From: Pseudomonas nunensis
GTDB lineage: Bacteria; Pseudomonadota; Gammaproteobacteria; Pseudomonadales; Pseudomonadaceae
Length of the DNA: 64,000 nt
NCBI RefSeq assembly: GCF_024296925.1
Contig: NZ_CP101125.1
Span: 2,420,501-2,484,500, forward strand
Direction of reading: 5' to 3'
The notes under the pieces are model-generated. The model was given only the letters and a program-made list of their open reading frames with translations, searched no databases and had not been told where the DNA came from. Shown piece by piece: positions 28,013 through 38,662 of the stretch. Positions within the stretch are counted from its first letter, which is position 1, and the number at the start of each line of letters is the position of its first letter. Position numbers and translations under genes: made by a program.

Positions 28013-29658
28013 GCCGCGTCCTTGGGGATGATCAGAATCACCAGGTTGCCTTGCTCATAACGCTTGCCCTCTTTAGGCAGCAGATCCACTTCCTGCAGTT
28101 CGTCGTCACCCTTGACCCGCATGACCACGCCCACGGAACCCTGCTTGCGAGCATCGCGCATCCACTGTTGCACTTTGTCGAGGGTGATCCGCCGATTGCG
28201 CGATTCGGGGAAATTAAGGCCGTATTTCAGCTCGCCGACGGTGTTGAACAACCCCACTTGCGGACGTTTCAGGCGCCAGGCCAAGGCCGATGCGGCGCCG
28301 AGGTCGTTGCTCATCAATTGGCTGGTCTGGCTGAGCTCCTCGACGTGTTCGAGGATGAATTGGTCAGGTGTCTTGTTCGCCACCACCGAGTTGGGCAGCC
28401 CGGACGGAATCAGGCCGATGAACAGCAAGCTGCCGAACGCCGGTGCCGCCCAGCATTGCAGGGGTCGAAAGGCTTGCAGCAGGTTGGCCATGATCCAGCC
28501 GATCAGCGCGATAAACACCAGCACCAGATTGTGCAGTTCGAGTTCGTAGAGCGGCTTTTTTAGTTGCAGGTAAACCAGTGCCAACAGCACCGTGAGGCCC
28601 AGCACCAGATTCAGCAGGCCGTTCAGCCCCAGCGCCCGGCCTTGCTCAAGGCGCAAACGGTCGGCCACTGCATTGCCCAGCAACAGGGCCAGGGGCAGCA
28701 GGCACGGCAGGATGTAGGTCGGTAATTTACCGTTGCTGAAGCTGAAGAAAATCAGTGGCATCAGTAGCCACAACAGCAGGAAAGCCACGCTGGTCTGGCG
28801 GCGAGACTGCCAGGCTTGTTTAAACGCGGTTGGCAGCAACACCGCCCACGGCAAACTGAACGCCACCAGCAGCGGCAGATAAAACCACCACGGCGCGTCA
28901 TGCTGGGCATCGTCGCCGGCAAACCGCCGAATATGTTCGTGCCAGAAGAAGAACCGCCAGTAATCGGGCTCCTGGGCATGCACGGCCAAGGCCCACGGCA
29001 GGCTGACCGCGACGGCCACGACGATCGCTAGCGGGCCATAGACCAGCAGTTCACGCCAGCGCTTCTGCCAGATCATCCATGGCAGCGCGACCAGCACTGG
29101 CAACACCCAGGCCAGAAAGCCCTTGGTCATGAAGCCCATGCCGCAGGCCAATCCCAACGCGGCCCAGCTCAATAGCCGCTGGCCACGAGTGACGCTGTCG
29201 AGCGCAAACCACAGCGCCACCAGACTCAAATTGACCCAGAGCGTGAATTGCGGATCGAGGTTGGCATAACCCGCCTGGCCGGCGACCACGGTGAAACTCA
29301 TGTACAGCAATGCGCAGGCAAAACTTTTGCGCGGGTCGTTCCACAGGCGCCGGGCGATCAGGTAGCAGAGCAACACGCTCAGCCCGGTGCTCAGGGCCGA
29401 GGCGAACCGCACGCCGAACAGGTTCTCGCCAAACACTGCCTGCCCGAGGGCAATCATCCAGTAGCCGGCCACCGGTTTTTCGAAGTAGCGCACGCCCATG
29501 AAATGCGGCGACACCCAGTTGCCGCTCAGGAGCATGTCCTGGCTGATCTGGGCGTAGCGGGTTTCATCCGGAATCCACAGGCCATGGGTGCCCAATGGCA
29601 GCAAGTAGGCCAGCAACATGACGACCAGCAACACAGGCAGGGCCCAGCGTTTACTCAT
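28009..29658 (-). CDS. arnT: ArnT, undecaprenyl-phosphate-Ara4N:lipid A transferase (copy 1)
   Basis: GT83/PMT-type membrane transferase of 549 residues. The first periplasmic loop shows [21 protein letters not shown] with the conserved acidic residues. [16 protein letters not shown] and [22 protein letters not shown] are typical ArnT segments. About 12 membrane helices and a C-terminal periplasmic domain (from about 440) are present. It adds L-Ara4N to lipid A phosphates, giving cationic peptide and polymyxin resistance. It lies inside the coupled arn operon. A second full-length copy is at 41626-43344. Confidence 0.95.
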   Translation of the reverse strand: MSKRWALPVLLVVMLLAYLLPLGTHGLWIPDETRYAQISQDMLLSGNWVSPHFMGVRYFEKPVAGYWMIALGQAVFGENLFGVRFASALSTGLSVLLCYLIARRLWNDPRKSFACALLYMSFTVVAGQAGYANLDPQFTLWVNLSLVALWFALDSVTRGQRLLSWAALGLACGMGFMTKGFLAWVLPVLVALPWMIWQKRWRELLVYGPLAIVVAVAVSLPWALAVHAQEPDYWRFFFWHEHIRRFAGDDAQHDAPWWFYLPLLVAFSLPWAVLLPTAFKQAWQSRRQTSVAFLLLWLLMPLIFFSFSNGKLPTYILPCLLPLALLLGNAVADRLRLEQGRALGLNGLLNLVLGLTVLLALVYLQLKKPLYELELHNLVLVFIALIGWIMANLLQAFRPLQCWAAPAFGSLLFIGLIPSGLPNSVVANKTPDQFILEHVEELSQTSQLMSNDLGAASALAWRLKRPQVGLFNTVGELKYGLNFPESRNRRITLDKVQQWMRDARKQGSVGVVMRVKGDDELQEVDLLPKEGKRYEQGNLVILIIPKDAA

Positions 29659-30539
29659 GCGCCTTGCACTCCCAGCCAGCCTTCGCGGCCATCGAGGGCG
29701 CCGCGTACCACACGCCCGGCCGGCAGGCTGGCGAATGACTCGGGCAACAAGTCGCCCAAGGGTTTGAAACAGATGTCACGCTGGCGCGCATCGGCCAGCA
29801 ACTGACGAAATTCGTTAGCCATCAGAATCCCTTCTACTTCGGCGTGGATTGTGTAGACGTTGAGTTTTTCAGGGGTGAAACGGTCGAGAATGAAAGCGTT
29901 GAAATCCTTGGCAGCCACCGTCGGCCCGACCACCTCGTCGAAGGTCGGCAAGTCCACCGGGATTTGCGGAGCGCCCAACAGGCCATTGGCCAAGGTCGGC
30001 TGGAACAGACTCTGGCCCCGACAATCGCTGTTGTAGCGAAAGCCGAACGCCTGCTTGGCTTCGATCACGCGCTCGTCGGCCCGCCAACCGGCGGAGGCCG
30101 AGCAGTCGACTTTTTCCCCGAGAATGTCGCTGAGGCTGTCGACGCCCCGGCGAATCTGCTCGATCAGTTGCGCATCGCTCCAGCGCCCGGTATTGGCTTG
30201 CCAGCCGTGGTGGTCCCAGGCGTGCAGGCCAACTTCATGACCGGCTGCCTTGGCCTGACGCATCAGGTGCCCGAGATCGCGACCGATGGGTTTGCCCGGC
30301 CAGGCAGTCCCGGCCAGCAAAATGTCCCAGCCATACAGGCCGGCGGCGTTGGAACGCAGCATTTTCCAGAGGAATTGCGGGCGGATGAGGCGCCACAAGT
30401 GGCGCCCCATATTGTCCGGCCCGACGCTGAAGAAAAACGTCGCTTTGACCTGGGCCTCATCGAGGATTTCCAGCAACCGGGGCACACCGTCACGGGTGCC
30501 TCGGTAGGTGTCGACATCGATCCTTAGGCCTGCCTGCAT
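29655..30539 (-). CDS. arnD: ArnD, 4-deoxy-4-formamido-L-arabinose-phosphoundecaprenol deformylase
   Basis: NodB-fold deformylase of 294 residues. The first metal motif is [20 protein letters not shown] near the N-terminus, and [13 protein letters not shown] (about 108-120) supplies the histidines. It removes the formyl group from Und-P-Ara4FN at the cytoplasmic face. Start and stop overlap arnA (1 base) and arnT (4 bases). Confidence 0.95.
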   Translation of the reverse strand: MQAGLRIDVDTYRGTRDGVPRLLEILDEAQVKATFFFSVGPDNMGRHLWRLIRPQFLWKMLRSNAAGLYGWDILLAGTAWPGKPIGRDLGHLMRQAKAAGHEVGLHAWDHHGWQANTGRWSDAQLIEQIRRGVDSLSDILGEKVDCSASAGWRADERVIEAKQAFGFRYNSDCRGQSLFQPTLANGLLGAPQIPVDLPTFDEVVGPTVAAKDFNAFILDRFTPEKLNVYTIHAEVEGILMANEFRQLLADARQRDICFKPLGDLLPESFASLPAGRVVRGALDGREGWLGVQGA

Positions 30540-32530
30540 TAGCGCTTGTCCGCGATTTCGAGCATGGCTTCACGCAGGAAGAAGTCCAGCGTGTTGCCGA
30601 TGGTCTCGCTCATCTCGACGGTCGGCGTCCAGTCCAGCAGGCGCTTGGCGTTGTCGATGCTCGGTTTACGGTGCGACACGTCCTGGTAACCGGTGCCGTA
30701 GAACGCCTTGCTTTCCACGTCGCGGAAACCGGCGAACGGCGGGAAGTTGCTGCGCAGCGGATGCGCTTCGAACTGACGCAGCAGCTCTTCGCCCAACTGG
30801 CGGATGCTGGCTTCGTTATCCGGGTTACCGATGTTGATGATCTGGCCGTTGCACACGTCATTGTCGTTATCGATGATCCGCGCCAGTGCTTCGACGCCGT
30901 CAGCGATGTCAGTAAAGCAGCGTTTTTGCTCACCGCCATCGAACAGACGAATCGGCGTGCCTTCCACCAAGTTGAGGATCAGTTGGGTGATCGCCCGGGA
31001 GCTGCCGATACGTGCCGAGTCCAGGCGATCAAGACGTGGGCCCATCCAGTTGAAAGGACGGAACAGGGTGAAGTTCAGGCCTTTCTGGCCGTAAGCCCAG
31101 ATCACGCGGTCGAGCAGTTGCTTGGAGACCGAGTAGATCCAGCGTTGCTTGTTGATCGGGCCGAGCACCAGGTTCGAGGTGTCCTCGTCAAAACGCGCGT
31201 CCTGGCACATGCCATAGACTTCGGAGGTCGACGGGAAGATCACGCGTTTGTTGTACTTGACGCAGTAGCGCACCAGTTTCAGGTTTTCTTCGAAATCCAG
31301 TTCGAACACGCGCAGCGGGTTGCGGGTGTATTCGATTGGCGTAGCGATGGCCACCAGCGGCAGGACCACGTCGCACTTCTTGATGTGGTACTCGATCCAC
31401 TCGGAGTGAATGCTGATGTCACCTTCGACGAAGTGGAAATTCGGATGGCTGCGTAGGCGCTCGATGGCGTCGGAGCCGATGTCCAGGCCGTAGACTTCAT
31501 AACGGTCGTCACGCAACAGGCGCTCGGACAAGTGATTGCCGATAAAGCCGTTGACCCCGAGGATCAGCACGCGAGTGCGGCGGGGTTTGCGACCGGATTC
31601 AGCACCACGCAACACCGAACCGTCCACCAGACCCAGCTCATTGGCCAGTTGCGGGCCGCTCAGGTACAAACCGTTGTCATTGCGCTGACCGGCAGTGATC
31701 ACCAGCGAGTCTTCGCCACACGCAATGCGCAACGGATCGACGCTGATCACACGGCCCGGGGCCTGGCCTTCATTGCCTTTGGCCACTTGCGCGCCCCAGA
31801 CAATCAGCTTGTGTTCGCCGACATCGCAAAACGCGCCCGGATACGGCTGGGTTACGGCGCGTACCAGGTTGAACAGTTCTTCCGCCGGTTTTTTCCAGAC
31901 CAGTTTGCCGTCGGCCGGGGTACGGCGACCAAACACGGTGGCCTTGGATTCGTCCTGCGGGGTTTCGCTGACTTTGCCTTGCAACAGCGCCGGCAGGGTG
32001 TCGCGCAGCAGCGAACTGGCGGCGTCGCGCAGCTTTGCGTGCAGGCTCAGGGCAGTGTCGGAACGCTCGATCCCGACCTTTTGCTGGGCGATGATAGCGC
32101 CGGCATCGGCGCGCTTGACCATGCGGTGCAGGGTCACGCCGGTTTCGGTTTCGCCGTTGACCAGCACCCAGTTGGCCGGCGCGCGACCGCGATAGAGCGG
32201 CAACAACGAGCCGTGCAGGTTGAACGCACCTTTGCTGGCGGTGGCCAGCAGCGGCTCGCTCAGCAGGTTGCGGTAGTAGAACGAGAAAATGTAGTCCGGG
32301 TTGAGTTTGCTGATGCGCTCGATCCACAGCGGATGGTTGGCATCCTCCGGGGCGTGCACCGGAATGCCTTTATTGGCGCACAGTTGTGCGACGGAGCCGT
32401 AGAACGCGTTTTCCTTCGGGTCATCGGCGTGGGTGAACACGGCCGCAATCTCAAAACCTGCGCCAAGCAGGGCGTCGATGCCGGCACAGCCGATATCGTG
32501 ATAGGCGAAGACAACAGCTTTTTTGCTCAT
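30539..32530 (-). CDS. arnA: ArnA, bifunctional UDP-Ara4N formyltransferase / UDP-glucuronate decarboxylase
   Basis: A 663-residue fusion. The N-terminal formyltransferase domain (1-~300) has [19 protein letters not shown] (catalytic His/Asn region). The C-terminal SDR domain (~315-663) has [14 protein letters not shown] (NAD site) and YSVSKQLLD (Tyr-x3-Lys). Full length for the family. It supplies UDP-Ara4O to ArnB and formylates UDP-Ara4N for ArnC. Its ATG overlaps the arnC stop. Confidence 0.97.
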   Translation of the reverse strand: MSKKAVVFAYHDIGCAGIDALLGAGFEIAAVFTHADDPKENAFYGSVAQLCANKGIPVHAPEDANHPLWIERISKLNPDYIFSFYYRNLLSEPLLATASKGAFNLHGSLLPLYRGRAPANWVLVNGETETGVTLHRMVKRADAGAIIAQQKVGIERSDTALSLHAKLRDAASSLLRDTLPALLQGKVSETPQDESKATVFGRRTPADGKLVWKKPAEELFNLVRAVTQPYPGAFCDVGEHKLIVWGAQVAKGNEGQAPGRVISVDPLRIACGEDSLVITAGQRNDNGLYLSGPQLANELGLVDGSVLRGAESGRKPRRTRVLILGVNGFIGNHLSERLLRDDRYEVYGLDIGSDAIERLRSHPNFHFVEGDISIHSEWIEYHIKKCDVVLPLVAIATPIEYTRNPLRVFELDFEENLKLVRYCVKYNKRVIFPSTSEVYGMCQDARFDEDTSNLVLGPINKQRWIYSVSKQLLDRVIWAYGQKGLNFTLFRPFNWMGPRLDRLDSARIGSSRAITQLILNLVEGTPIRLFDGGEQKRCFTDIADGVEALARIIDNDNDVCNGQIINIGNPDNEASIRQLGEELLRQFEAHPLRSNFPPFAGFRDVESKAFYGTGYQDVSHRKPSIDNAKRLLDWTPTVEMSETIGNTLDFFLREAMLEIADKR

Positions 32531-33546
32531 GAGAGAACCTGTTCTGAAGAGTTGGAAGTGAGACCGTCGACAGTGACAACGGGAGCAGGGGAGGCGGGTT
32601 GGCTACGCAAGACTTTTTCGATAAAGAACCGCGGGCGTGCCCGGACGTCGCTGTACATGCGGCCCAGGTATTCACCCAACAGGCCCATGCCGATGAATTG
32701 CCCGCCGGTAAAGACGAACAGCACGGCGAACAACACGAACGTTCCGCCACCGGCCCAGCCGGCACCAAAGGCCAGGCGCAGGACGATCAGCGCAATGGCA
32801 AACAGCACACCAAGACCGGCCATACAGAAGCCGACAATGCTGAGCAGGCGTAGCGGGGTGGTGGTCATGCAGGTGATCAGGTCGAACATCAGGTTGACCA
32901 GGCGCATCGGGCTGTACTTGGATTCGCCGTGCTCGCGTTCGGCGTGGGTCACGAGGATTTCCGTGGTGTGGCGGGCGAAGCTGTTGGCCAGGATCGGAAT
33001 GAAGGTGCTGCGTTCGCGGCAGGCGAGCATCGCGTCGACAATGGTGCGTCGGTAGGCGCGGAGCATGCAGCCGTAGTCGCTCATGGCGACGCCGGTGGAG
33101 CGCTGCACGGCAAGGTTGATCAGTTTCGACGGCCAGCGGCGCAGGGCCGAGTCCTGACGGTTGTTGCGCACGGTGGCGACCACGTCATAGCCAAGTTCGG
33201 ACTGGGCCACCAAACGCGGGATTTCTTCCGGCGGGTTCTGCAGGTCGGCGTCGAGGGTGATCACCACGTCGCCCTTGCACTGTTCGAAACCGGCCATGAT
33301 TGCCGCGTGCTGGCCGTAGTTGCGGTTGAGAATGACAGCGACCACCCGGCTGCCTTCACGATGGGCGGCCTCTTCGAGGATCTGCGCCGACTCATCACGG
33401 CTGCCATCGTCCACCAGCACGATTTCGTACTCGTAGTGCAATTGGGCACAGGCTGCTTCGGTGCGCCGCAGCAACTCGGGCAGGCTTTCTTCTTCGTTGT
33501 AGACCGGAATAACGATCGACACGCAGTTGATTGGGTAAGGTTTCAA
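32527..33546 (-). CDS. arnC: ArnC, undecaprenyl-phosphate 4-deoxy-4-formamido-L-arabinose transferase (TTG start)
   Basis: GT2 membrane transferase of 339 residues. The GT-A fold begins [15 protein letters not shown], then VLVDDGSRD and [14 protein letters not shown] (DXD-type). Two C-terminal membrane helices (about 235-300) follow. The conserved N-terminus [10 protein letters not shown] starts at a TTG (33544-33546) that overlaps the arnB stop as TTGA. No ATG fits: the longer upstream frame is inside arnB. A TTG start with stop overlap suggests translation by re-initiation after ArnB. Confidence 0.93.
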   Translation of the reverse strand: MKPYPINCVSIVIPVYNEEESLPELLRRTEAACAQLHYEYEIVLVDDGSRDESAQILEEAAHREGSRVVAVILNRNYGQHAAIMAGFEQCKGDVVITLDADLQNPPEEIPRLVAQSELGYDVVATVRNNRQDSALRRWPSKLINLAVQRSTGVAMSDYGCMLRAYRRTIVDAMLACRERSTFIPILANSFARHTTEILVTHAEREHGESKYSPMRLVNLMFDLITCMTTTPLRLLSIVGFCMAGLGVLFAIALIVLRLAFGAGWAGGGTFVLFAVLFVFTGGQFIGMGLLGEYLGRMYSDVRARPRFFIEKVLRSQPASPAPVVTVDGLTSNSSEQVLS

Positions 33547-34691
33547 AGGCTTCTGTCCGTAATGTTGGCAATGGCACCGACGACTCGTTCGACGTCGTCG
33601 GTGGTCATGTCGGGGAACAACGGGATCGAACACAGCCGCGCCGAGTTCCATTCGGTATTGGGCAGGTAGATGTCCGGGAAACGCTGGCGGTAGTAGGTGT
33701 GCAGGTGTGTAGCGATGAAGTGGATGCCGGTGCCGATGTTCTGCTCCTGCAAGGCTTTCATGAACGCTTCGCGGTCGAGGCCGCAGCGATCGGCATCGAT
33801 GCGCAGGATGAACAGGTGCCAGGCGTGCTGCTGCGCATAGGCCGGGATCGCCAGCGGTTGCACTGGCAGACCTTCGAGCTGTTGCAGGTAGGTCTGGGCC
33901 AGTTGCGTGCGCTTGGCGTTGATCTCGTCCAGGCGCTCCAGTTGCACCAGGGCGATGGCGGCGTTGATGTCGGCCAGGTTGTACTTGAAGCCGGGCTCGA
34001 TGACCTGCGCCTGGGGTTTGCGGCCACCGGTCAGGCGGTCGTAGGCGTCAACGCCCAGACCGTGAAACTTGAGCATGCGCACGCGACTGGCCAGCGCTTC
34101 ATCGTCGCTGACAAACATCGCGCCTTCGGCGCAGGTCATGTTCTTGATCGCGTGGAACGAGAAAATCGCGGTGCCTTGTGAACCGACGTGGCGGCCCTTG
34201 TAAAACGTGCCGGCGGCATGGGCCGCGTCTTCGATCACGGCAATCCCGTGTTTGTCGGCCAGCGCATAGAGCGGATCGAGATCGAACGCTGCACCGGCGT
34301 AATGCACCGGGATGATGGCCTTGGTGCGCGGCGTGATGGCGGCTTCGATGCTGTCCAGATCGGTCATCAGCGTGTCGCGATCGACATCGACAAACACCGG
34401 CGTTGCCCCCAACAGGCAGATCATGTTGGCGGTGGACACCCAGGTCTGCGACGGGGTGATGACTTCATCCCCGGGACCGATGCCCAAGGCCAGCAAAGTG
34501 ATGTGCATACCCCCGGTGGCCGAGGACAATGCCACCGCATGCTTGCAACCGACATAGTTGGCGAAGTGCTCTTCCAATGCCTGGTTTTTTGGCCCGGTGG
34601 TGATCCAGCCGGAGCGCAATACTTGCTCTACGGCTGCAATTTCTTCATCGCCGATACTGGGGCGCGAGAATGGGAGAAAAGCCTGACTCAT
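33543..34691 (-). CDS. arnB: ArnB, UDP-Ara4O aminotransferase
   Basis: PLP-dependent DegT/DnrJ aminotransferase of 382 residues. It has [50 protein letters not shown], and the PLP lysine in [14 protein letters not shown] (about residue 184). The start is the ATG at 34689-34691 ([10 protein letters not shown]); a longer frame to 34772 has no support. First gene of the arn operon; a possible PmrA site lies about 120 bases upstream. Confidence 0.95.
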   Translation of the reverse strand: MSQAFLPFSRPSIGDEEIAAVEQVLRSGWITTGPKNQALEEHFANYVGCKHAVALSSATGGMHITLLALGIGPGDEVITPSQTWVSTANMICLLGATPVFVDVDRDTLMTDLDSIEAAITPRTKAIIPVHYAGAAFDLDPLYALADKHGIAVIEDAAHAAGTFYKGRHVGSQGTAIFSFHAIKNMTCAEGAMFVSDDEALASRVRMLKFHGLGVDAYDRLTGGRKPQAQVIEPGFKYNLADINAAIALVQLERLDEINAKRTQLAQTYLQQLEGLPVQPLAIPAYAQQHAWHLFILRIDADRCGLDREAFMKALQEQNIGTGIHFIATHLHTYYRQRFPDIYLPNTEWNSARLCSIPLFPDMTTDDVERVVGAIANITDRSL

Positions 34692-34810
34692 GGGGACCTC
34701 GGGGCTGGCACAACAATGAAATTTTGGCTGCAAGGATTGGATCCACACTGAAGCGTAGACGCTAAAAAACAAAGTGCATCAATGAGTTGCTACATAAATA
34801 TTACAAAATG

Positions 34811-34827
34811 CTTAGGTTGACTTTTAG
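34811..34827 (-). promoter_or_regulatory. Possible PmrA/PhoP-type binding site upstream of arnB
   Basis: The plus strand reads CTTAGG-TTGAC-TTTTAG: two hexamers spaced by five bases, close to the YTTAAK-N5-YTTAAK PmrA pattern. It is 120 bases upstream of arnB, a normal distance for this operon. Neither hexamer is perfect, so it is a candidate only. Confidence 0.4.
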
Positions 34828-34906
34828 CGGCGGCCTCGTCAGGTTGTGCTGACTGATTGCTGGCGGCCTGTTTGAATTAGAGTAGGCTCGAAAATGTGAA
34901 AGGGAC

Positions 34907-35074
34907 ATGAAAAACCGGTCGGCGATTCGTTTATCTGAAGTTCAGACAGCTAGAGTTCAGACTTCGACCGTTTATCGCGTTAATCCCAACGTTTGCTACT
35001 CCTTACAGCAAGTAGCCGAACTCTTTAGTTGTTATGTTGAACCGTTTTCATTCAAGGCTTTTTCGTTTGATTGA
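34907..35074 (+). CDS. Possible short leader ORF before the recombinase
   Basis: ATG AAA AAC CGG opens a 55-codon frame with an AAGGG site 4-5 bases upstream. It ends at 35074, overlapping the first 41 bases of the recombinase gene in another frame. The encoded peptide (MKNRSAIRLSEVQT...) has no recognised domain. The recombinase itself has no clear ribosome site, so coupling through this ORF is possible; equally it may be chance. Confidence 0.3.
   Translation: MKNRSAIRLSEVQTARVQTSTVYRVNPNVCYSLQQVAELFSCYVEPFSFKAFSFD
34934..34962. repeat. Short palindrome and direct repeat upstream of the recombinase
   Basis: TCTGAAGTTCAGA (6-1-6 inverted repeat) at 34934-34946 overlaps AGTTCAGAC, which is repeated directly at 34954-34962. 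The spacing of 15 bases between repeat starts suggests a protein-binding array, perhaps for the recombinase or a regulator. Confidence 0.4.
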
Positions 35075-36005
35075 CTTACCCGTTAATGAATCCAGGGCTG
35101 CAAAAGCCAATCCGTTGACCCTGTATCTGGCGCGACTGGCGCCGTCCAGCCAACTGACCATGCGTTACGTATTACAGGACGCGGCTGATCGCCTGGGCTT
35201 CGAAGACATGAACATCGAGGAGATTCCCTGGTACGAACTCCAGCCCGAAGATGTCGTCGCGTTAGTCGCCGCTTTGCGCACTGACGGGTACGCGCCGAAT
35301 ACCTCTTCGCTGTATGTGAATGCGGTGCGCGGGGTCATGAATGAAGCCTGGCGCATGAGCCTGATCAGCCAGGAACACTTGCTGAAAATGCGCTCGGTCA
35401 AAGGCATTGCCGGCACGCGGCTGTCTCAGGGACGCAATCTCAAGCGCACGTTGATTCAGGAGTTGATGGAGGTCTGTGCGGCGGATCCGCGCCCCCAAGG
35501 CCTGCGGGACGCGGCGATCATCGCGGTGTTGTACGGTTCGGGCATGCGCAAGTCGGAGTCGGTGAACCTGGACCTGAACCAAGTGGACTTCCACGAGCGT
35601 AGCCTGCGGGTCACGGCCAAAGGCAACAAGCAGTTGATCAAGTACGCGCCGGCCTGGGCCTTTGCCAAATTGGACGCGTGGCTGGAACTGCGGCGTTCGC
35701 AGTTGGGAGAAGGGCAGGAGGACGATCCGTTCCTGTTCAACCGTATCCGTCGCGGCAGCCACATTACCCGCGAGCGCATCACCAAGCATGCGATCTACTA
35801 CATCGCCCGGCAGCGCGGCGCGCAGGTCGGGGTGAAGATCATGCCCCACGATTTCCGCCGCTCGTTTATCACTCGCGTGATTGAAGAACATGACCTGTCG
35901 ATCGCGCAGAAACTGGCGCACCACAGCAACATCCAGACCACGGCCAACTATGACGTGCGCGATGACAATGAACGGCGGCGCGCGGTTGATCGTTTCGATT
36001 TGTGA
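35034..36005 (+). CDS. Stand-alone tyrosine recombinase/integrase
   Basis: A 323-residue phage-integrase family enzyme. The N-terminal SAM-like core-binding domain covers about residues 25-125. The catalytic residues are visible as R172 (GSGMRKSES), K196 (TAKGNK), H272 and R275 (MPHDFRRSF), H296 (KLAHHSN) and the nucleophile Y306 (TANYDVRD). Nothing else phage- or island-like flanks it: the arn operon is on one side and a convergent iron ABC operon lies only 6 bases away. It may be a host-domesticated recombinase or the remnant of an element. Start lacks a clear ribosome site. Confidence 0.87.
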   Translation: MLNRFHSRLFRLIDLPVNESRAAKANPLTLYLARLAPSSQLTMRYVLQDAADRLGFEDMNIEEIPWYELQPEDVVALVAALRTDGYAPNTSSLYVNAVRGVMNEAWRMSLISQEHLLKMRSVKGIAGTRLSQGRNLKRTLIQELMEVCAADPRPQGLRDAAIIAVLYGSGMRKSESVNLDLNQVDFHERSLRVTAKGNKQLIKYAPAWAFAKLDAWLELRRSQLGEGQEDDPFLFNRIRRGSHITRERITKHAIYYIARQRGAQVGVKIMPHDFRRSFITRVIEEHDLSIAQKLAHHSNIQTTANYDVRDDNERRRAVDRFDL

Positions 36006-36011
36006 AGGCTG

Positions 36012-37064
36012 TCAGTCGCTGAGCACATGAGCGTTGCCGAGGGTGGTGACGTGAACCGCGCTGCCGGCGGGTGGCGCGTGCATGCCGGAACTGCGCACCA
36101 GCAAGGACCGTCCCGGTTCAAACTCGCCGGGGAGTAGTTCCACGGTCAAGGTGCAAGTGTTGCCACCAAAATCGCGCTCGGTGACGACCCCCGGACAACC
36201 GTGGGCATCTGTCACCGAATCGCCGATCTGTAATTGCTCGGGCCGCAGCATGATCTGCGCCGAGCCGTTTCTGCCCTGATCGTTGACCGGAATTCGGCCC
36301 AGGTCGCAATGGGCCCAACCGGCCTCGATTCGCGCCGGCATGACGACGGCATCGCCAAGAAATAGCGCAGTTTGTTCGTCGTCGGGGTAGCGGTACAAAT
36401 CCATCGGATGCCCCGATTGCACCAACCGGCCCTGGCGCATCACCGCCAATTGATCAGCGAACGACAACGCTTCGCTCTGGTCGTGGGTCACCAGAATTGT
36501 GGTGACGCCAGCCGTTTCCAGCAGTCGCGCAACCATCTTGCGCATGGCCGCGCGCAAGCCGGTGTCGAGGGCCGAGAACGGTTCATCCAGCAGCATCAAT
36601 CGCGGCTGTTGCGCCAACGCCCGGGCGAGGGCCACCCGTTGCTGCTGGCCGCCGGACAGTTCGTGGGGCCAACGCTTGGCCATGTTCGCATCCAGATTGA
36701 CGCTGTCCATCAACTCGGCGATGCGTTCATGCCGGGCCGGGCCTTTGTCGGTTAAACCGAAGCCGATGTTGGCGGCCACGGTCATGTGCGGAAACAAGGC
36801 GCCATCCTGAGGCACGTAACCGATCAAACGCTGGTGCGCCGGCACCGAGTGCGTGCTGTCCACCAGGGTCTGGCCGTTGAGCGAGAGGCTGCCGGTGTCG
36901 GGGAATTCGAAGCCGGCGATCATCCGCAGCAAGGTGGTTTTGCCCGAGCCGGACGGGCCTACGATTACCGTACGGCTGCCGGTTGGCACCGACAGGCTGA
37001 TGTTCTCCAGGGCTTGTTGAGCGCCGAAGGATTTGTAGATCGAGTTCAGTTCGAGGGCGTTCAT
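36012..37064 (-). CDS. ABC transporter ATP-binding protein (ferric iron, FbpC type)
   Basis: A 350-residue ATPase with Walker [10 protein letters not shown] (about 36-44), signature [15 protein letters not shown], Walker [13 protein letters not shown] and switch [13 protein letters not shown]-terminal TOBE-like domain (about 270-350) is typical of the FbpC/PotA group. The start is the ATG 37062-37064, overlapping the permease stop (ATGA). Its family and the FbpA-like binder downstream-to-upstream in the operon support Fe3+ import, though putrescine/sulfate ATPases look similar. Confidence 0.88.
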   Translation of the reverse strand: MNALELNSIYKSFGAQQALENISLSVPTGSRTVIVGPSGSGKTTLLRMIAGFEFPDTGSLSLNGQTLVDSTHSVPAHQRLIGYVPQDGALFPHMTVAANIGFGLTDKGPARHERIAELMDSVNLDANMAKRWPHELSGGQQQRVALARALAQQPRLMLLDEPFSALDTGLRAAMRKMVARLLETAGVTTILVTHDQSEALSFADQLAVMRQGRLVQSGHPMDLYRYPDDEQTALFLGDAVVMPARIEAGWAHCDLGRIPVNDQGRNGSAQIMLRPEQLQIGDSVTDAHGCPGVVTERDFGGNTCTLTVELLPGEFEPGRSLLVRSSGMHAPPAGSAVHVTTLGNAHVLSD

Positions 37065-38659
37065 CGGCCAGCCGTGCGTTTGGATTGGTGATAGAGAAGT
37101 CCGGTCAACGGCAGCGACAGCAGGATCATGACCAGCGCGTAAGGCGCAGCTGCGGCGTAGTCGATTTCGCTGGTCAGGGCCCAGAAACCGGTGGCCAGGG
37201 TCCGGGTGCCGTTGGGCGCCAGCAGCAGGGTCGCGGTCAGCTCGTTGGTGATCGCCAGAAACACCAGCGCAGCGCCCGCTGCCGCACCCGGTGCGGCCAG
37301 GCGTAGAGTGATCAGCCACAGCGCGCGACCGGGGGAACGCCCGAGGCTGCGGGCCATGTTTTCCAGCTCGACCGGGGCCTGGGCGATACCGGCGCGCAAA
37401 CTCACCAGCGCTCGCGGCAGGAACATCAGCAAATACGCGAGCAGCACGGTGATGGTGGTCTGATAGATCGGCCGGGCGAAATGAATTGTCACCGTGACCA
37501 AGGCCAGGGCCACGACGATGCCGGGCAACGAACTGGTGATGTAATTGCAGCTTTCCAGCACCCGTTGCAGACGCCCCGGCGAGCGAATCGACAGCCAGGC
37601 AATCGGGATCGCGGCGCAGGTGGTCAGGGCGGCGCCGGCAACCCCGAGCAACAACGTCTGCTCCAGGGCGGGCAGCAATTCGTCCCATTGCCAGACCTCG
37701 CTGCCCCCGGCGATCAGCCATTTACCCAGGGTAATCAGCGGCACGCCGAGCGCCAGCAGGCAGGTGAAGATTTGCAGGGCTAGGGCGAGCCGGGTGGTGT
37801 TGCGGTCCAACAGGACAATCCGCTGCTCCCGAGCACTGCCCGAGCCGACCCGGGCGTAACGGGCACTGCCACGCGCCGCCGATTCGACGGTCAACATGGC
37901 CAGGCAACACAGGGCCAACACCCCGGCCAGCATGTGCGCGGCCGGGCCGTTAAAAGTCGATTTGAACTGATCGAAAATCGCCGTGGTGAAGGTGTCGAAA
38001 CGAATCATCGCGTACAGGCCGTATTCCGCCAGCAGGTGCAGGCCGACCAGCAACGCACCACCGCAAATGGCCAAACGCAGTTGCGGCAGCACCACCCGGA
38101 AAAATACCGCCCAAGGCTTGAGACCCAGGGATTCGGCGACGTCTTCGATGGCCGGATCGAGCCGACGCAATGTCGCGGCCACCGGCAGATAAAGGAACGG
38201 GAAATACGCGATCACCGACACCAGAACACCGGCCGGCAACCCATGAATCGATGGCACCAGGCTGACCCAGGCGTAACTGTGCACGAACGCCGGCACCGCC
38301 AGTGGCGCGGTGGCCAGGAGCGACCATGCGCGTCGTCCCGGCAGGTTGGTGCGTTCGGTCAGCCATGCCAGCGCCACACCCAACGCGATGCACAAGGGCA
38401 GGGTGATCACCACCAGCAACACGGTGTTGACCAGCAATTCGCCAACCCGTGGCCGGAACACGAGTTTCTCGATGCCTGCCCAACCGGTTTGCCAGGACAC
38501 GCCAATCACGAAGGCAATCGGCAACAGCGCCAGCAACGACACCAGCACCGACAAACCCGTCACCCACGCGCCACCGCGGCCGATGAACAGGCCGCGAGAG
38601 CGCCGGAATGAATTCGCGGGTATCGCCGCAGCGACACCCGACGGCAGGGTTTCAGGCAT
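37061..38659 (-). CDS. Ferric iron ABC transporter permease (FbpB type)
   Basis: A 532-residue fused permease with two BPD_transp_1 halves and about 12 membrane helices. EAA loops are visible as [24 protein letters not shown] in the first half and [23 protein letters not shown] in the second. The duplicated layout is the norm for FbpB/HitB. The ATG at 38657-38659 is used; one codon upstream is a TTG. It starts 3 bases after the binding-protein stop. Confidence 0.9.
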   Translation of the reverse strand: MPETLPSGVAAAIPANSFRRSRGLFIGRGGAWVTGLSVLVSLLALLPIAFVIGVSWQTGWAGIEKLVFRPRVGELLVNTVLLVVITLPLCIALGVALAWLTERTNLPGRRAWSLLATAPLAVPAFVHSYAWVSLVPSIHGLPAGVLVSVIAYFPFLYLPVAATLRRLDPAIEDVAESLGLKPWAVFFRVVLPQLRLAICGGALLVGLHLLAEYGLYAMIRFDTFTTAIFDQFKSTFNGPAAHMLAGVLALCCLAMLTVESAARGSARYARVGSGSAREQRIVLLDRNTTRLALALQIFTCLLALGVPLITLGKWLIAGGSEVWQWDELLPALEQTLLLGVAGAALTTCAAIPIAWLSIRSPGRLQRVLESCNYITSSLPGIVVALALVTVTIHFARPIYQTTITVLLAYLLMFLPRALVSLRAGIAQAPVELENMARSLGRSPGRALWLITLRLAAPGAAAGAALVFLAITNELTATLLLAPNGTRTLATGFWALTSEIDYAAAAPYALVMILLSLPLTGLLYHQSKRTAGR

Positions 38660-38662
38660 CAA

